From: Chitinophaga pinensis
GTDB taxonomy: Bacteria > Bacteroidota > Bacteroidia > Flavobacteriales_D > Crocinitomicaceae
DNA: 64,000 nt
Reading direction: 5' to 3'
Assembly: GCA_945863605.1 (NCBI GenBank)
Contig: CAMAZP010000012.1
Coordinates: 1-64,000 of the forward strand
Position numbers and translations under genes: made by a program. The notes beneath the pieces are model-generated. The model had not been told where the DNA came from, searched no databases, and saw nothing but the letters and a program-made list of their open reading frames with translations. Below, in pieces: positions 45,278 to 56,700 of this stretch. The stretch's first letter is position 1, and every line of letters begins with the position of its first letter.

Positions 45278-47875
45278 ATGAAATCAATTAATTTATTATT
45301 GAGTGTTTTAGCACTTTTTATTTCTTTTTACTCATTCAATCAAAATATAAATTATCAAGTTCGAGTAATTGAGTTGAGAGCTAGAGCCGATAATAATGAT
45401 GGTAGTGGGCTTGCTGGAGGACAAGATCCAACTTGGTTTGTATGGGTAAATGACAATGGAACAACAGGTACTTCCTATGGTCCAACTTGGCAAGCTACAG
45501 GTTGCGTAAATACTACAAATCAGTTTGATCAATGGTGGTCAGGTGGAATAATTCCTTTTAACTTTAATAATGTCACAAATTCAGATGCTACAACACTAAA
45601 CACTGAAATTGAAGGTTGGGAAGAAGATTGCAGTAATTCATGTCAATATGACCCTAATCCACCTTTTTTTGGATCTTGTTTAGGTAATGGAGATGATAAT
45701 AGAGATGCAAGAGCTTCAGCAGGTTCAATTAATTTCAGAAATGATCCACCTTGTCAATGGAATACATATATAGTAACAAATAACAGGTATGATGCTAAAA
45801 TTGAAATTAATTGGCAGTTTGTTGATCCAATTAATCCTGGTATTATTGCTGGAGATCAAGTTTTGTGTGGAGGAGGAGACCCAACATTGTTAAGTTCTAT
45901 CTCTACTCCAATTCCTACACACCCTTCTTTTACCTATCAATGGCAAGTTGATGCAGGATGTACAGGAAACTTTGTAAATATTGTTGGAGCTACAAGCGCT
46001 ACTTATGATCCTCTTTTGGGAATTGCTCAAACTTCTTGTTACAGAAGGGTATTAAAAACTTTATCATGTGGTGATTTTAACTCTAATATAGTAACTGTAA
46101 CTGTTGATAATCCTTCAACCGACCCTTCTGGCGCAACAGCAACTTCAACTACTTTGTGTGTTGGTCAATCTACTACTTTAAGTGTAATTGGTGGTATGTT
46201 AGGGGCGGGTGCCCAGTACGTATGGTATGAAGGAGGTTGTGGATCTGGAGTATCAATTGGTAACGGTTCCACATTGTCTGTTTCACCTACAATTAATTCT
46301 CAATATTTCGCACGAATAGAAAGCGGATGTTACCAAGGATCTTGTGTTAGTGTATCGATTACAGTAAATCAAATTTCTACTGAACCTACCGCTATAATTC
46401 CTTCAACAACTCAGGTTTGTCCTGGTGAAAATTTGACACTTTCTGTTCAAGGAGGAAATTTAGCTGCTGGTAATACTTGGGAATGGTATAGTGGTACTTG
46501 TGGAGGTTTAAATGTAGGAACAGGAAGTATTGTAAGTATTAACCCTACTTCATCAGGAACCTATTTTGTCAGAGCTGAAGGCGCTTGTGGAAATACAAAT
46601 TGTCAATCAATAAGTATTACTGTTGGGGCTTCATCGACAATTCCAACTTCAGTTTCGTCTTCTCAAAATAATATTTGTCCTGGGGCTAGTTCAACTTTAA
46701 CGCTTAATGGAGGCACACTGCAAAACAATGATGTTTGGGTTTGGTATACAGGCGCTTGTGGTGCAGTTCCAGTTGGTGTAGGAACTTCATTGGATGTAAC
46801 ACCAACTACAACTACAACTTATTACGTAAGAGCTGTAGGAGACTGTGGTGCTTCTTTGTGTCAATCAGTAACGGTTGATGTTCAAAATGGATCAATTGCA
46901 CCAACATCAGTTAATACATCCAATAATAATTTTTGCAAAGGAGAAAGTGCAACTTTATCTGTTGTAGGTGGTAATTTAATTTCAGGAGCAAATTGGACTT
47001 GGTATGAAGCTACATGTGGGGGACAATCAATTGGAACAGGACCAACACTTCTAGTTTTACCAACAAATAGTAATTCTTATTTTGTAAGAGCTGAAGGTGG
47101 TGCATGTGGAAATACTGATTGTGCTTCTATCTTTATAAATGTTCAAAATACATATGCTTACATAGTTCCTTTTGACACAATTTGTGGTTTACAAGCACCG
47201 TTTTTGTTAACAGGAGGTTTACCTTCAGGGGGAACTTATAGTGGAAATGGAGTAGTAAATAATCAATTTTATTCAACCCAAACTGGTGTGGGGACAACAA
47301 AAATCTTTTACACATATACAGGTGATAATGGTTGTACAGTTTCAGACAGTACTAATTTAACAATAGTTGAAAGTCAATTAAGCGGAACTGCACAAGTGAA
47401 AATAAATGAGTGTTCAGATGGTGGTGTATCTATTTTAGTTAATCCAAGTGGAAGTTTGTCTGGTGATTATACCTTTACTTGGAATACGAACCAAATTGCA
47501 AATCCTTTGAGTAATGTTCCGGCTGGTATATATTCAGTAACAATCGGTGATGGATCAGGTTGTACTTATTTTATCGATAGTTTAATTGTTAACGAAACTT
47601 TATTGTGTTTTGATGTCCCAAATACTTTTTCTCCTAATGGTGATGGCACAAACGATACTTGGAATGTAAATAGCAGTAATATCGGAATGATTAAAACATT
47701 AAGTATATTCTCTAAATGGGGTCAGATAGTTTACGAACAAAATGATGTAAATCAATTTCAATGGGATGGAACATACAAATCAGATCCATTACCACCTGGA
47801 ACATACTACTACATAATGGAAATTGATAACTCAGCATACGGAAAGCAATCAGGTCCAATTACAATTATTCGTTAA
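45278..47875 (+). CDS. T9SS type B (gliding motility-associated C-terminal domain) cargo protein with Ig-like repeats
   Basis: An 865-residue protein with a signal peptide (1-21), then a Trp/Cys-rich N-terminal domain (about 22-190), then at least four Ig-like repeats of about 86 residues. Each repeat has CPGE/CVGQ, a W-x-W-Y strand, CGG and a C-x-x-x-x-C pair. The C-terminal domain (VPNTFSPNGDGTNDTW to the end) is a type B sorting domain. Such proteins need a partner SprF/PorP-like protein, and one is next. The N-terminal domain is shared with the giant protein at 50776. Probably a surface adhesin. Confidence 0.85.
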   Translation: MKSINLLLSVLALFISFYSFNQNINYQVRVIELRARADNNDGSGLAGGQDPTWFVWVNDNGTTGTSYGPTWQATGCVNTTNQFDQWWSGGIIPFNFNNVTNSDATTLNTEIEGWEEDCSNSCQYDPNPPFFGSCLGNGDDNRDARASAGSINFRNDPPCQWNTYIVTNNRYDAKIEINWQFVDPINPGIIAGDQVLCGGGDPTLLSSISTPIPTHPSFTYQWQVDAGCTGNFVNIVGATSATYDPLLGIAQTSCYRRVLKTLSCGDFNSNIVTVTVDNPSTDPSGATATSTTLCVGQSTTLSVIGGMLGAGAQYVWYEGGCGSGVSIGNGSTLSVSPTINSQYFARIESGCYQGSCVSVSITVNQISTEPTAIIPSTTQVCPGENLTLSVQGGNLAAGNTWEWYSGTCGGLNVGTGSIVSINPTSSGTYFVRAEGACGNTNCQSISITVGASSTIPTSVSSSQNNICPGASSTLTLNGGTLQNNDVWVWYTGACGAVPVGVGTSLDVTPTTTTTYYVRAVGDCGASLCQSVTVDVQNGSIAPTSVNTSNNNFCKGESATLSVVGGNLISGANWTWYEATCGGQSIGTGPTLLVLPTNSNSYFVRAEGGACGNTDCASIFINVQNTYAYIVPFDTICGLQAPFLLTGGLPSGGTYSGNGVVNNQFYSTQTGVGTTKIFYTYTGDNGCTVSDSTNLTIVESQLSGTAQVKINECSDGGVSILVNPSGSLSGDYTFTWNTNQIANPLSNVPAGIYSVTIGDGSGCTYFIDSLIVNETLLCFDVPNTFSPNGDGTNDTWNVNSSNIGMIKTLSIFSKWGQIVYEQNDVNQFQWDGTYKSDPLPPGTYYYIMEIDNSAYGKQSGPITIIR

Positions 47876-47896
47876 TTTAATATAAAAGCATTAAAT

Positions 47897-48832
47897 ATGA
47901 AATCAATATTAATTTTAATTATGACTGTTTTTGTAATAAATATTTACGGTCAGCAAGTTGCACTTTCAAGCCAATATATGTTGAATGATTTAACGATAAA
48001 TCCTGCCGCAACAGGTTTAAAAGGTTATACAACACTCGGGGTTTCTTTCAGAAGACAATGGGTAGGAATTGATCAAGCTCCAGTAACGCAAACACTTTTT
48101 GGACAAGGTAATCTAAAATATAATTTTAGTGTTGGAGGATCATTATTTAACGATGCAACTGGTCCAACAAGAAGAACAGGGATTAGCCCGAACATTGCCT
48201 ACAAATTAAAATTGAATGAAGAATATGCTCTATCATTTGGTCTAGGAGTTTCTTTAACACAATTTTATTTAGATAGAGATAGAATACAAACAGAGGTTTC
48301 AGACGACATAGCTGTTGAAATGAATTCAAATAATAGATTAACTCCTGATGCTAACGCAGGATTAGTTTTAACATCTAAAAATTTGTTTGTTGGTGTTTCT
48401 TCATGGCATTTGATACAATCACGTAAAGATTTGTTTGATATTGAAGATACAGTTGCAAATAGATTAGAAAGAACCTATTATTTAATGGCAGGTTATACAA
48501 TTGAAGCTGGTGATAAATTAGAAATTACACCAAGTACACTTTTTAGAATGATGGGAAATGCTCCATTTACTTTTGATTTTAATACAAGTTTTACGTTTGA
48601 CAAAACCTATTGGGGAGGAATTTCTTATCGTTTTAAAGATGCTGTTGCGCTGATGGCTGGATTACGATTAGGTCCAGTAAAGTTTGGTTATTCATATGAT
48701 ATAAATATTAGTTCACTATCAGATTATAACTCTGGAACTCATGAATTATTTTTAGGTGTTGATATTACTGGGGGACGTAAAAGTTCATGGAAAAAAAGAA
48801 ACAGAGTTTATTCTACCTTTTCCAATTTTTAA
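47897..48832 (+). CDS. PorP/SprF family T9SS outer-membrane protein
   Basis: A 311-residue protein with a signal peptide (1-18) and an N-terminal LSSQYMLNDLTINPAATG segment diagnostic of the PorP/SprF family, followed by barrel-like strands (FGYSYDINIS, GGISYRFK). These proteins sit in the outer membrane and in F. johnsoniae SprF is needed for export and attachment of the type B protein SprB. Its place between two type B cargo genes suggests it serves one or both. Confidence 0.88.
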   Translation: MKSILILIMTVFVINIYGQQVALSSQYMLNDLTINPAATGLKGYTTLGVSFRRQWVGIDQAPVTQTLFGQGNLKYNFSVGGSLFNDATGPTRRTGISPNIAYKLKLNEEYALSFGLGVSLTQFYLDRDRIQTEVSDDIAVEMNSNNRLTPDANAGLVLTSKNLFVGVSSWHLIQSRKDLFDIEDTVANRLERTYYLMAGYTIEAGDKLEITPSTLFRMMGNAPFTFDFNTSFTFDKTYWGGISYRFKDAVALMAGLRLGPVKFGYSYDINISSLSDYNSGTHELFLGVDITGGRKSSWKKRNRVYSTFSNF

Positions 48833-48838
48833 AAGAAA

Positions 48839-50758
48839 ATGTTGAAATATACTTTTTTATTAGGTATTGGCCTTCTCGGGACTTTAATAAATACTAGTGC
48901 ACAAACGTCATCAAATGATTTATTGTTTGATAATTTTGAATTTAGAAAATTTATAAACGCGCAAAGTAATACTACAGAAAGTCAAAAACTCAATTTACAA
49001 CTTGCTCACTCTTACTATTTTCTCAATGATTTTGAGAATGCCAATAATTATTTTGCAAAATTAGATTGGAACGATGATAAATTAGAATTAGTCAATCATC
49101 TATTTTATGCCAATTCATTAAAAAATAAAAATAATATTCAAGCTGCTAAAAAAGAAATACTTAGCTATTTAACTTATTATCCAAAAGATAAAGACGCTCT
49201 ACTTTTAAAAGATCAAATCGAAAATTATCCTAAACTTAAAGATTTTACCGAGGCAAAAGTTTTACTTTATAATTTTGAAATTCTTAATTCTCCATCTGCA
49301 CAATTTTCAATCATTTCTAAAGATGAGAATTTATTTTATGTTAGTGAGAATAAAAATATTAGTTTCTCAAAAAGTGAAATTGAATTTACTGAAAATTCAG
49401 AAGATTTAGTTTATGGAAAAGTAGCACGACCTGAAACATGTATTTACTCTTATAATGAAAAATCAGTTACTGAGACACTTGTTAAATCATTTGAAAAATA
49501 TAATATAGGTGGGTTTTGTTGGTCTAAATCTGACAATTTTTGGTTTTTAACTCTAACTCCCAAAGCATCAAAATGGAGTAAAATGAATAAATATGCTCCC
49601 AGAATATACACATGGAAAGAAGGTTCAAATACTCCTAAAAAACTTAAAATAAAAGGAGTTAATGGAGCAACAGGAGTAGGACACCCAACAGTTTCGGCAG
49701 ATGGTAAATATTTAGTTTATTCCCTTGATAAAGGAGTTAATGGTTCCGATTTATATGTCTCTTCAAAAATATCAGAATCAAAATGGACAAGACCAACCAA
49801 ATTATCAACAGAAGTAAATACATTTAAAGATGAAGTTTTTCCAATTATAGAGGGAGACTCAGTATTATATTTTTCATCAGATGGGAAACTTGGATATGGT
49901 GGATTAGATATTTATAAGATAGGATATAAAAATGGTAATGTAGTTGGAAAAGCTCAATTGCTTTCAAAGCCATTTAATACTGAATCAGATGATTATAGTA
50001 TTTATTTTAAAGACAAATTAAAAACTCAAGGATTTGTCGTTTCAGATCGTGAAAATGGTAAAGGCGATGCTGATATTTATTTCTTCAATACAATAACACC
50101 ATGGAAGTTAGAACTTCAAATTCAAGATGAAGAGGGACAATTTTTAACAAGTGATGAAATACAAATTAAAGTAAACGGTGGGGTCTTTGAAATTAAAAAA
50201 TTAGACAACGGTGTCTATGAAAAAATTCATTTAGAACCTAACTCAACAGTATCATTAAATCTCACATATGAGGATTCATTAATTAGTAGAGAATTTAATA
50301 TACCAAATACAAATGGCCGTGATACAACTTTGATTTTAAAAGTATGGCATAAGAAAAAATTATTACCCCCAAATTTAGATCAAGAAATAACTAAAATTTC
50401 CGAAAATGAAAATTTAAAATCGAATTTCAAACCCATCTATTTTGAGTTTAATAAATTTTCAATTTCAAATGATTATAAAAAGCAATTACAAGAACTAATT
50501 GATTTCGTCAAAAATAATCCTGATAGAATTTTAATTGTAAAAACTTTAGCAGATGAACGAGGAGATGTTATTTATAATTTAGAACTGTCTACAAAAAGAG
50601 CAAAAGAAATATACACTTTCCTCATATCTAAAGGAGTTAAGCCAAAACAAATCAAACTACAAAGTTTAGGAGAAGCAGTTTATGACGAAAAATGTAGTCC
50701 AATTTGCGACGAGAGCATACATTCCAAATACAGAAGAGCAGATTTTGAAATTAGGTAA
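48839..50758 (+). CDS. OmpA family protein with TPR/PD40-like region (PorE-like)
   Basis: A 639-residue lipid-free exported protein: signal peptide (1-21), tetratricopeptide-like helices (about 45-130), a beta-propeller PD40 region (about 145-420 with DGKYLVYSLDKG and DSVLYFSSDGKLGYGG), and a C-terminal OmpA/peptidoglycan-binding domain from FEFNKFSIS (about 538) with NLELSTKRA. This is the layout of PorE and similar T9SS-linked proteins that tie the outer membrane to the wall. It starts 6 bases after the PorP/SprF gene. Family membership is clear; a role with that partner is inferred. Confidence 0.85.
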   Translation: MLKYTFLLGIGLLGTLINTSAQTSSNDLLFDNFEFRKFINAQSNTTESQKLNLQLAHSYYFLNDFENANNYFAKLDWNDDKLELVNHLFYANSLKNKNNIQAAKKEILSYLTYYPKDKDALLLKDQIENYPKLKDFTEAKVLLYNFEILNSPSAQFSIISKDENLFYVSENKNISFSKSEIEFTENSEDLVYGKVARPETCIYSYNEKSVTETLVKSFEKYNIGGFCWSKSDNFWFLTLTPKASKWSKMNKYAPRIYTWKEGSNTPKKLKIKGVNGATGVGHPTVSADGKYLVYSLDKGVNGSDLYVSSKISESKWTRPTKLSTEVNTFKDEVFPIIEGDSVLYFSSDGKLGYGGLDIYKIGYKNGNVVGKAQLLSKPFNTESDDYSIYFKDKLKTQGFVVSDRENGKGDADIYFFNTITPWKLELQIQDEEGQFLTSDEIQIKVNGGVFEIKKLDNGVYEKIHLEPNSTVSLNLTYEDSLISREFNIPNTNGRDTTLILKVWHKKKLLPPNLDQEITKISENENLKSNFKPIYFEFNKFSISNDYKKQLQELIDFVKNNPDRILIVKTLADERGDVIYNLELSTKRAKEIYTFLISKGVKPKQIKLQSLGEAVYDEKCSPICDESIHSKYRRADFEIR

Positions 50759-50775
50759 AGAATAATTCTCAATTT

Positions 50776-53700
50776 ATGAAAGCTCTCTCTAAATATTTTA
50801 ATACCACTCAACATGGTAAATCACTAGTTACTTTTTTTTTGTTATTCAGTCTTTTAAATCATGTTTATACACAGGTTTTAGTAAATGCTGATGTACAAAT
50901 TAATGGTTTTAGACATAATAGAGATTGTGGTAATGATGCAGGAGGGTTTAATTCTCAACCTGATCCCAGATACCGAATATGGATAGGGTACAATAGTGGT
51001 GGTTTTAGCCAAGTTACGAGCAACCCGGGTTTATATCCTGGATGTAGTGATACTTATGGTGCGGACGCAGTTTTTTGTTCTACTTGGAATCCTGGAGTAA
51101 TAAACGCAGCAACTTTTACTAGTCTACCCCTCAATCAATTAAATATTGATATGGAAAGTTGGGAAGAAGATGGTTGTGGATCCAATTGCGGAAGCAATTC
51201 TTGTACATTTAATAGTGATGATACTCGGTGTGGTAGACTGAGAATAGGTGACATCAATTTTTGGAACGCAGCACCCTGCACAAATACAACCTACAATGGT
51301 CAATTTACATCGGGTAATTTTCTTTCAATGACCAATAGGTGTTCCTCAAATAACGGCGCAGGTTATGGAATTGATAAATTAATTGTTAATTGGAGTTTTG
51401 CATCAGCACCAACTATTACCTCAGAGCCCTTTCCTTATGATCGTGTTTTGTGTCCCGGTCAGGTTACAACCTTATCTGTTGCTGTAAACTCATGGAATGG
51501 CTGGAGTCTAGGACAAATTGTACAATGGCAAGTAAGTTCAAATACGGATTGTAATTTACCTGGAACTTGGACAAACATACCTGGTGCAAATACTTTAAAT
51601 TATACGCCCTCACAGATACCAGGAACAAGATTATATCGTTGCTTAATTTCTAGTCATTGTTCAAACATAAATTTACAACAAACAATAAGCCAGTGTGTAA
51701 GAGTTACTTATCATCCTTTTGCTGCTCCAATCATTAGTAATGCTTGTGCCACAGTAACCGTACCTGGCGTACCTGTTCAGTTTTGTGCGACTTTACCTCC
51801 AAATCCAAATGCTTCAGTTTCTAATTCAGGTTTTGCCTGGTCGGTTTCTCCAGCCGGTGGTGTTGTAATTTCAAACCCAACAACAACTTGCACAGATATT
51901 ACATTTTCTGGCTCTGGTTCTTATACCATATCATTAACATATAATGATGTCTGCCCTGATGCAAATGCAACAAGTACATGCATTACAACTGTTTCTCCAC
52001 CATCGTGTGACATGATTTATGTCGATGCTTTTTCTGGTAATAATTCTAATCTTGGTTTACCAGCTTCACCTGTTGCAAATCTATGGCGAGCTTTACAATT
52101 AGTAGGGGGTGGAAGAACAAACATTAGATTAACAGGAGGAACTTATACTGAACCAAATATTATTTATCTTCAAGATAATGTTTTCATTGAGGGCTCTTGG
52201 CTAAATAACGCAGGTGTTTGGAGCAAACAAAGTAATCAAGTTACAACATTAAATTTTAGTGGTGAAGAGACATTGTCAACAAGTGTTACACATAAAATTG
52301 GATTTAAAGCTACGGGCATCACTAATTGGAGACTTCATGATTTAACAATAAATACTACTAACAATTCTGGTACTGCAACAGACGGTAGAGGAAAATCTAA
52401 TTACGCAATCTTAATTGATAATTGTTCTAATTACGTTGTAAATAGATGTCAAATAAATGTAGGTTCTGCGTCTAATGGAGGTAATGGAGCAAATGGTTCA
52501 ATAGGATCTAATGGAAATAGTGGGGCAGGAGGACTAGTTGGACATTGTGATAATAATACTACCAATCGATTAGGTGGAGCCGGAGGAATTGCAGTTGGCA
52601 TTGGCGTAAATCAAGGTGGAAACGGAGGTTCTGGAGGAAAAGGTTCGGATCATAATTCTAGTAATAATACCCAAGGTAATAATGGTAATAATGGTGGGGG
52701 AGGTGCAACTGGTGGTAATAATGCTGGAGGAACAGGTGCAAATGGTGGATGCGGAACTGATGCTAATCGAGACGGAAGAAAAGGTCAAGATGGTGCTAAT
52801 GGCGCAAACGGAACGAATGCAAGTGTTTCACAAGCTGTTACTAATTTAACATTTAATAATTATTGGATTCCTAATGGTGCTGCCTTAAGTGGTGGTGATG
52901 GCGGTGGCGGCGGTGGCGGTGAAGGCGGAGGAGGCGGAGGTCGACAGTCTGGTTTCTTCTGTGATGATGGTGGTGGATCTGGCGGCGGTGGCGGCGGATC
53001 TGGTGGCCAAGGTGGTATTGGTGGTCAAGGTGGTTTTGGTGGAGGTGGTGCTTTTGGAATTTACAGATTCAATTCTAATACTGGAGCATTAATTCAAGAT
53101 ATAACTATTAACGTTCCCGGCATTGCACCAAGCGGAGGAGCAGCTGGTATTGGAGGTATTGGAGGTGCTGGAGGTGCTGGAGGTTGTGGTGGTGGTGGAA
53201 ATAACACATCAACTACCTCAGGTGGGTCACTTGGATCTAATGGTGGACTTTGTGCTACAGGAAGGGTATGTAATTCCTCAGAAGTAGGAGCTGGTGGTCA
53301 AGGTGGTCAAGGTGGCCAAGGAGGCCAAGGAGGTAATGGTCAACCGGGGGCAAGTGGCTTAAATGTACACATGGTTGTTGATGGAACATTCTCGAATCCA
53401 TCGACTTCAATTCCAAATCCAACTACAATTAATTTATCACATCCAACAAGTGGGAAAGGTTGTTCGAACTCTGAAGTCGTACTTTCAAATGTAAATCCAG
53501 CTTCTTGGACTTTACCAAATTCAACATTAGTAGATTATGTAAATTTAGGAGTTACCAATTACACTTTAAATTCCAATCCAATTATCGTTTATTATGCGAG
53601 CGCAGGTTTTCATGATGTTGGAACAAATGGTGGAGTTTATCAAGATTGGTTGGCAATTGTCGATGGAACTAGACCTGCAAATGCGAATTTTACAAATCCA

Positions 53701-56700
53701 AGTTCAACTGTTTGTTCAGGTTCAAATTTTACAATTGGTGCAAACCCTTGGGGAACTGAAACAAACTGGGAATGGGTGCTTTTTGATACAGATGCAACCA
53801 ATCCAATTTCTACTCAAACTACTCAAACGGCAACTTACACAATGCCAACTGTTTCAACACCAACAACCTTCAATATTCGCTATCGTGTTAAAGAATCTTG
53901 TTGTGGCTGGAGTAAACCGTATTATACTACTATCACTGTTGTTCCTGTCACAACGCCTTTAATTGCAGCAACAAATTCAGTGATTTGTGCAGGTGAAACT
54001 GTAACGCTTTCAACATCAGGTGGAGGATCATATCTATGGAGTGATGGCCAAACAACTGCCTCTATTCCTATTACTACTCCTGGAACTTATACTGTTCAAG
54101 TAACTGACCAAAATGGTTGTGTTAGTTCTTCAGCACCATTAGTTATAAATATCAATAATGCATCCCCACCTATTGTATCAACAATTGGATCATCAGTAAT
54201 TTGCCCTCCAGCTGGGGTAATTTTACAGTCAACACCTGCAAATAGTTATTTATGGAGTACAGGTGAAACTACTGCTTCAATTGTTGTTAATTCTCCAGGA
54301 GTATACGATATTAATATTATAGATGCAAATGGTTGCAATGCAAGCTCTGGAACATTTTTAGTATCTGAATTAGTAGCAAATATTACCACAACAGGATCTA
54401 CTGTTATATGTCAAGGAGATAATATCCTTTTAACTGCAAACACACCCTATTTAGACCCAACAGCAAGTTTTACTTGGTTTTTAGATGGGACCCAAATTAC
54501 AGGAGCAACAACTAATTCATATCTTGCAAATCAAGCTGGATCTTATACCGTTAATGTCTCTAATGCAAATTGTTTGCAATCATCATCAACTTTACAAATA
54601 AACATTTATGGATCAACAATTAGTTCAACAAATAACATATCTACTCTTTGTACAGGGTCATCATTAACATTGACTGCAAATTCTGCAACAAATTACCAAT
54701 GGCTTCTAAATGGCGTAAATATAGTTGGGGAAACAAATCAAAGTATAAATGTTTCTCAATCTGGTATTTATTCAGTTAATACATCAAATGGAATATGCTC
54801 AGCAATTTCTAATGATTTCGTTGTATCAGATTTTCTTCCAACGGTAACTAGCAGTGGTGGTTCAACAAGTATCTGTCCGGGGTCAACATTAACTCTCAGT
54901 TCTTCACCTGGTCTATCGTATCAATGGCAGCTTAATGGGGTAAACATCGCAGGAGCTACAAATCAGACTTATGCTGTAAGTCAAGGAGGAAATTATACGG
55001 TAACAGTTACTGATTTATTGAATACCGCCTGTGTTTCAACATCTGATTCTTTTGTAGTTACAGAGATTGTTCCAACGGTAACTAGCAGCGGTGGTTCAAC
55101 AAGTATCTGTCCGGGATCAACATTAACACTCAGTTCTTCACCTGGTCTATCGTATCAATGGCAGCTTAATGGAGTAGACATCGCAGGAGCTACAAATCAG
55201 ACTTATGCTGTAAGCCAAGGAGGAAGTTATACGGTAACAGTTACTGATTTATTGAATACCGCCTGTGTTTCAACATCTGATTCTTTTGTAGTTACAGAGA
55301 TTGTTCCAACGGTAACTAGCAGTGGTGGTTCAACAACTTTATGTCCTGGATTAGCACTTGTTTTAACTGCTTCTTTTGCTAATAATTACCAATGGTTATT
55401 AAATGGTAATATTATTTTAGGAGAAACTAATCAAACAATAAATGTTACTCAACCTGGTGCTTATTCAGTTTCAACAAATGTAATTGGTTGTACCTCTACT
55501 TCAACTTTGTTTACAATTACAGAGTTAATTCCTGCAATAACAAGTGCAGGTGGTTCAACAACCCTATGCCCAGGTTCAATATTGACATTAACTGCTTCTG
55601 CGGGAACAAGTTATCAATGGCAATTAAACGGTACCAATATTGCAAATGCAACAAGCCAAACCTATGATATAGCACAAGGTGGGTCTTACACTGTGATTGT
55701 AACAAGTGGAACATGTACTTCAACATCAACAGCATTTGTTGTTACTGACATTATTCCAACTATTACAAGTGTTAGTTCAGCAACAACGCTTTGTCCGGGC
55801 TCTTCATTGGTTTTAACATCTTCTGTTGGTACAACTTATCAATGGCAATTAAATGGAATCAATATACTAGGTGCTACAAATCAAACTTACACTGTTACGC
55901 AAGGTGGTACATATACAGTTATTGTTACTGATGCAGTTAATACTACTTGTACGTCAACTTCAGTAGCATTTGTAATTAGTGAAATTGTACCAACAATTAC
56001 AAGTGCAAGTGGAGCAACAACAATATGTCCAGGTACAAATTTAGTTTTGACTTCTTCTCTCGGAACTGCTTATCAATGGCTTTTAAATGGTACTAATATT
56101 CCTGGAGCAACAAATCAAACTTATTCAGCAACCCAAGGTGGTTCTTATTCTGTTTCGGTAACAAGCGGAACTTGCACCTCAACTTCTCTAGTTTTTGTAT
56201 TAACTACATTAACACCAACTATCACAAGCGCTGGTGGTGATACCGTTTTATGTAGTAATAATTCTCTTATATTAACAGCATCTACTGGAGCAAGCTATCA
56301 ATGGCAGCTTAATGGTGTAAATATCGCAGGAGCTACAAATCAAACATATACTGCTTCAGTTGCTGGATCATATTCTGTAACAGTAACAAATGGCACGTGT
56401 ACTTCAACTTCAGCAAATTTTGTAATTACTTTATTTTCACCAGTTTTATCGAGTACTAACAATGTGACGACAATTTGTCCCGGTACTTCCCTTCAATTAA
56501 CAGTTACAAATGGCACATCCTATCAATGGTTACTAAATGGTGTAGCAATTCCAAATGCAACTACAAACACTTATTCAGCAACCCAAGCTGGACTTTACAC
56601 TGTTCAAGTTGGAAATGGCACGTGTGTTTCAACGACAACAGCTTTCATAATTACAGTATTTACACCAACAGTTTCTGCTACAAATAATATTAATACGATT

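Noticed and set aside
52889-53092. Open frames within the Gly-rich region in other phases (Val/Ala-rich)
   Set aside because: They arise from reading GGN runs in shifted phases and have no start context; the adhesin frame explains the sequence fully.
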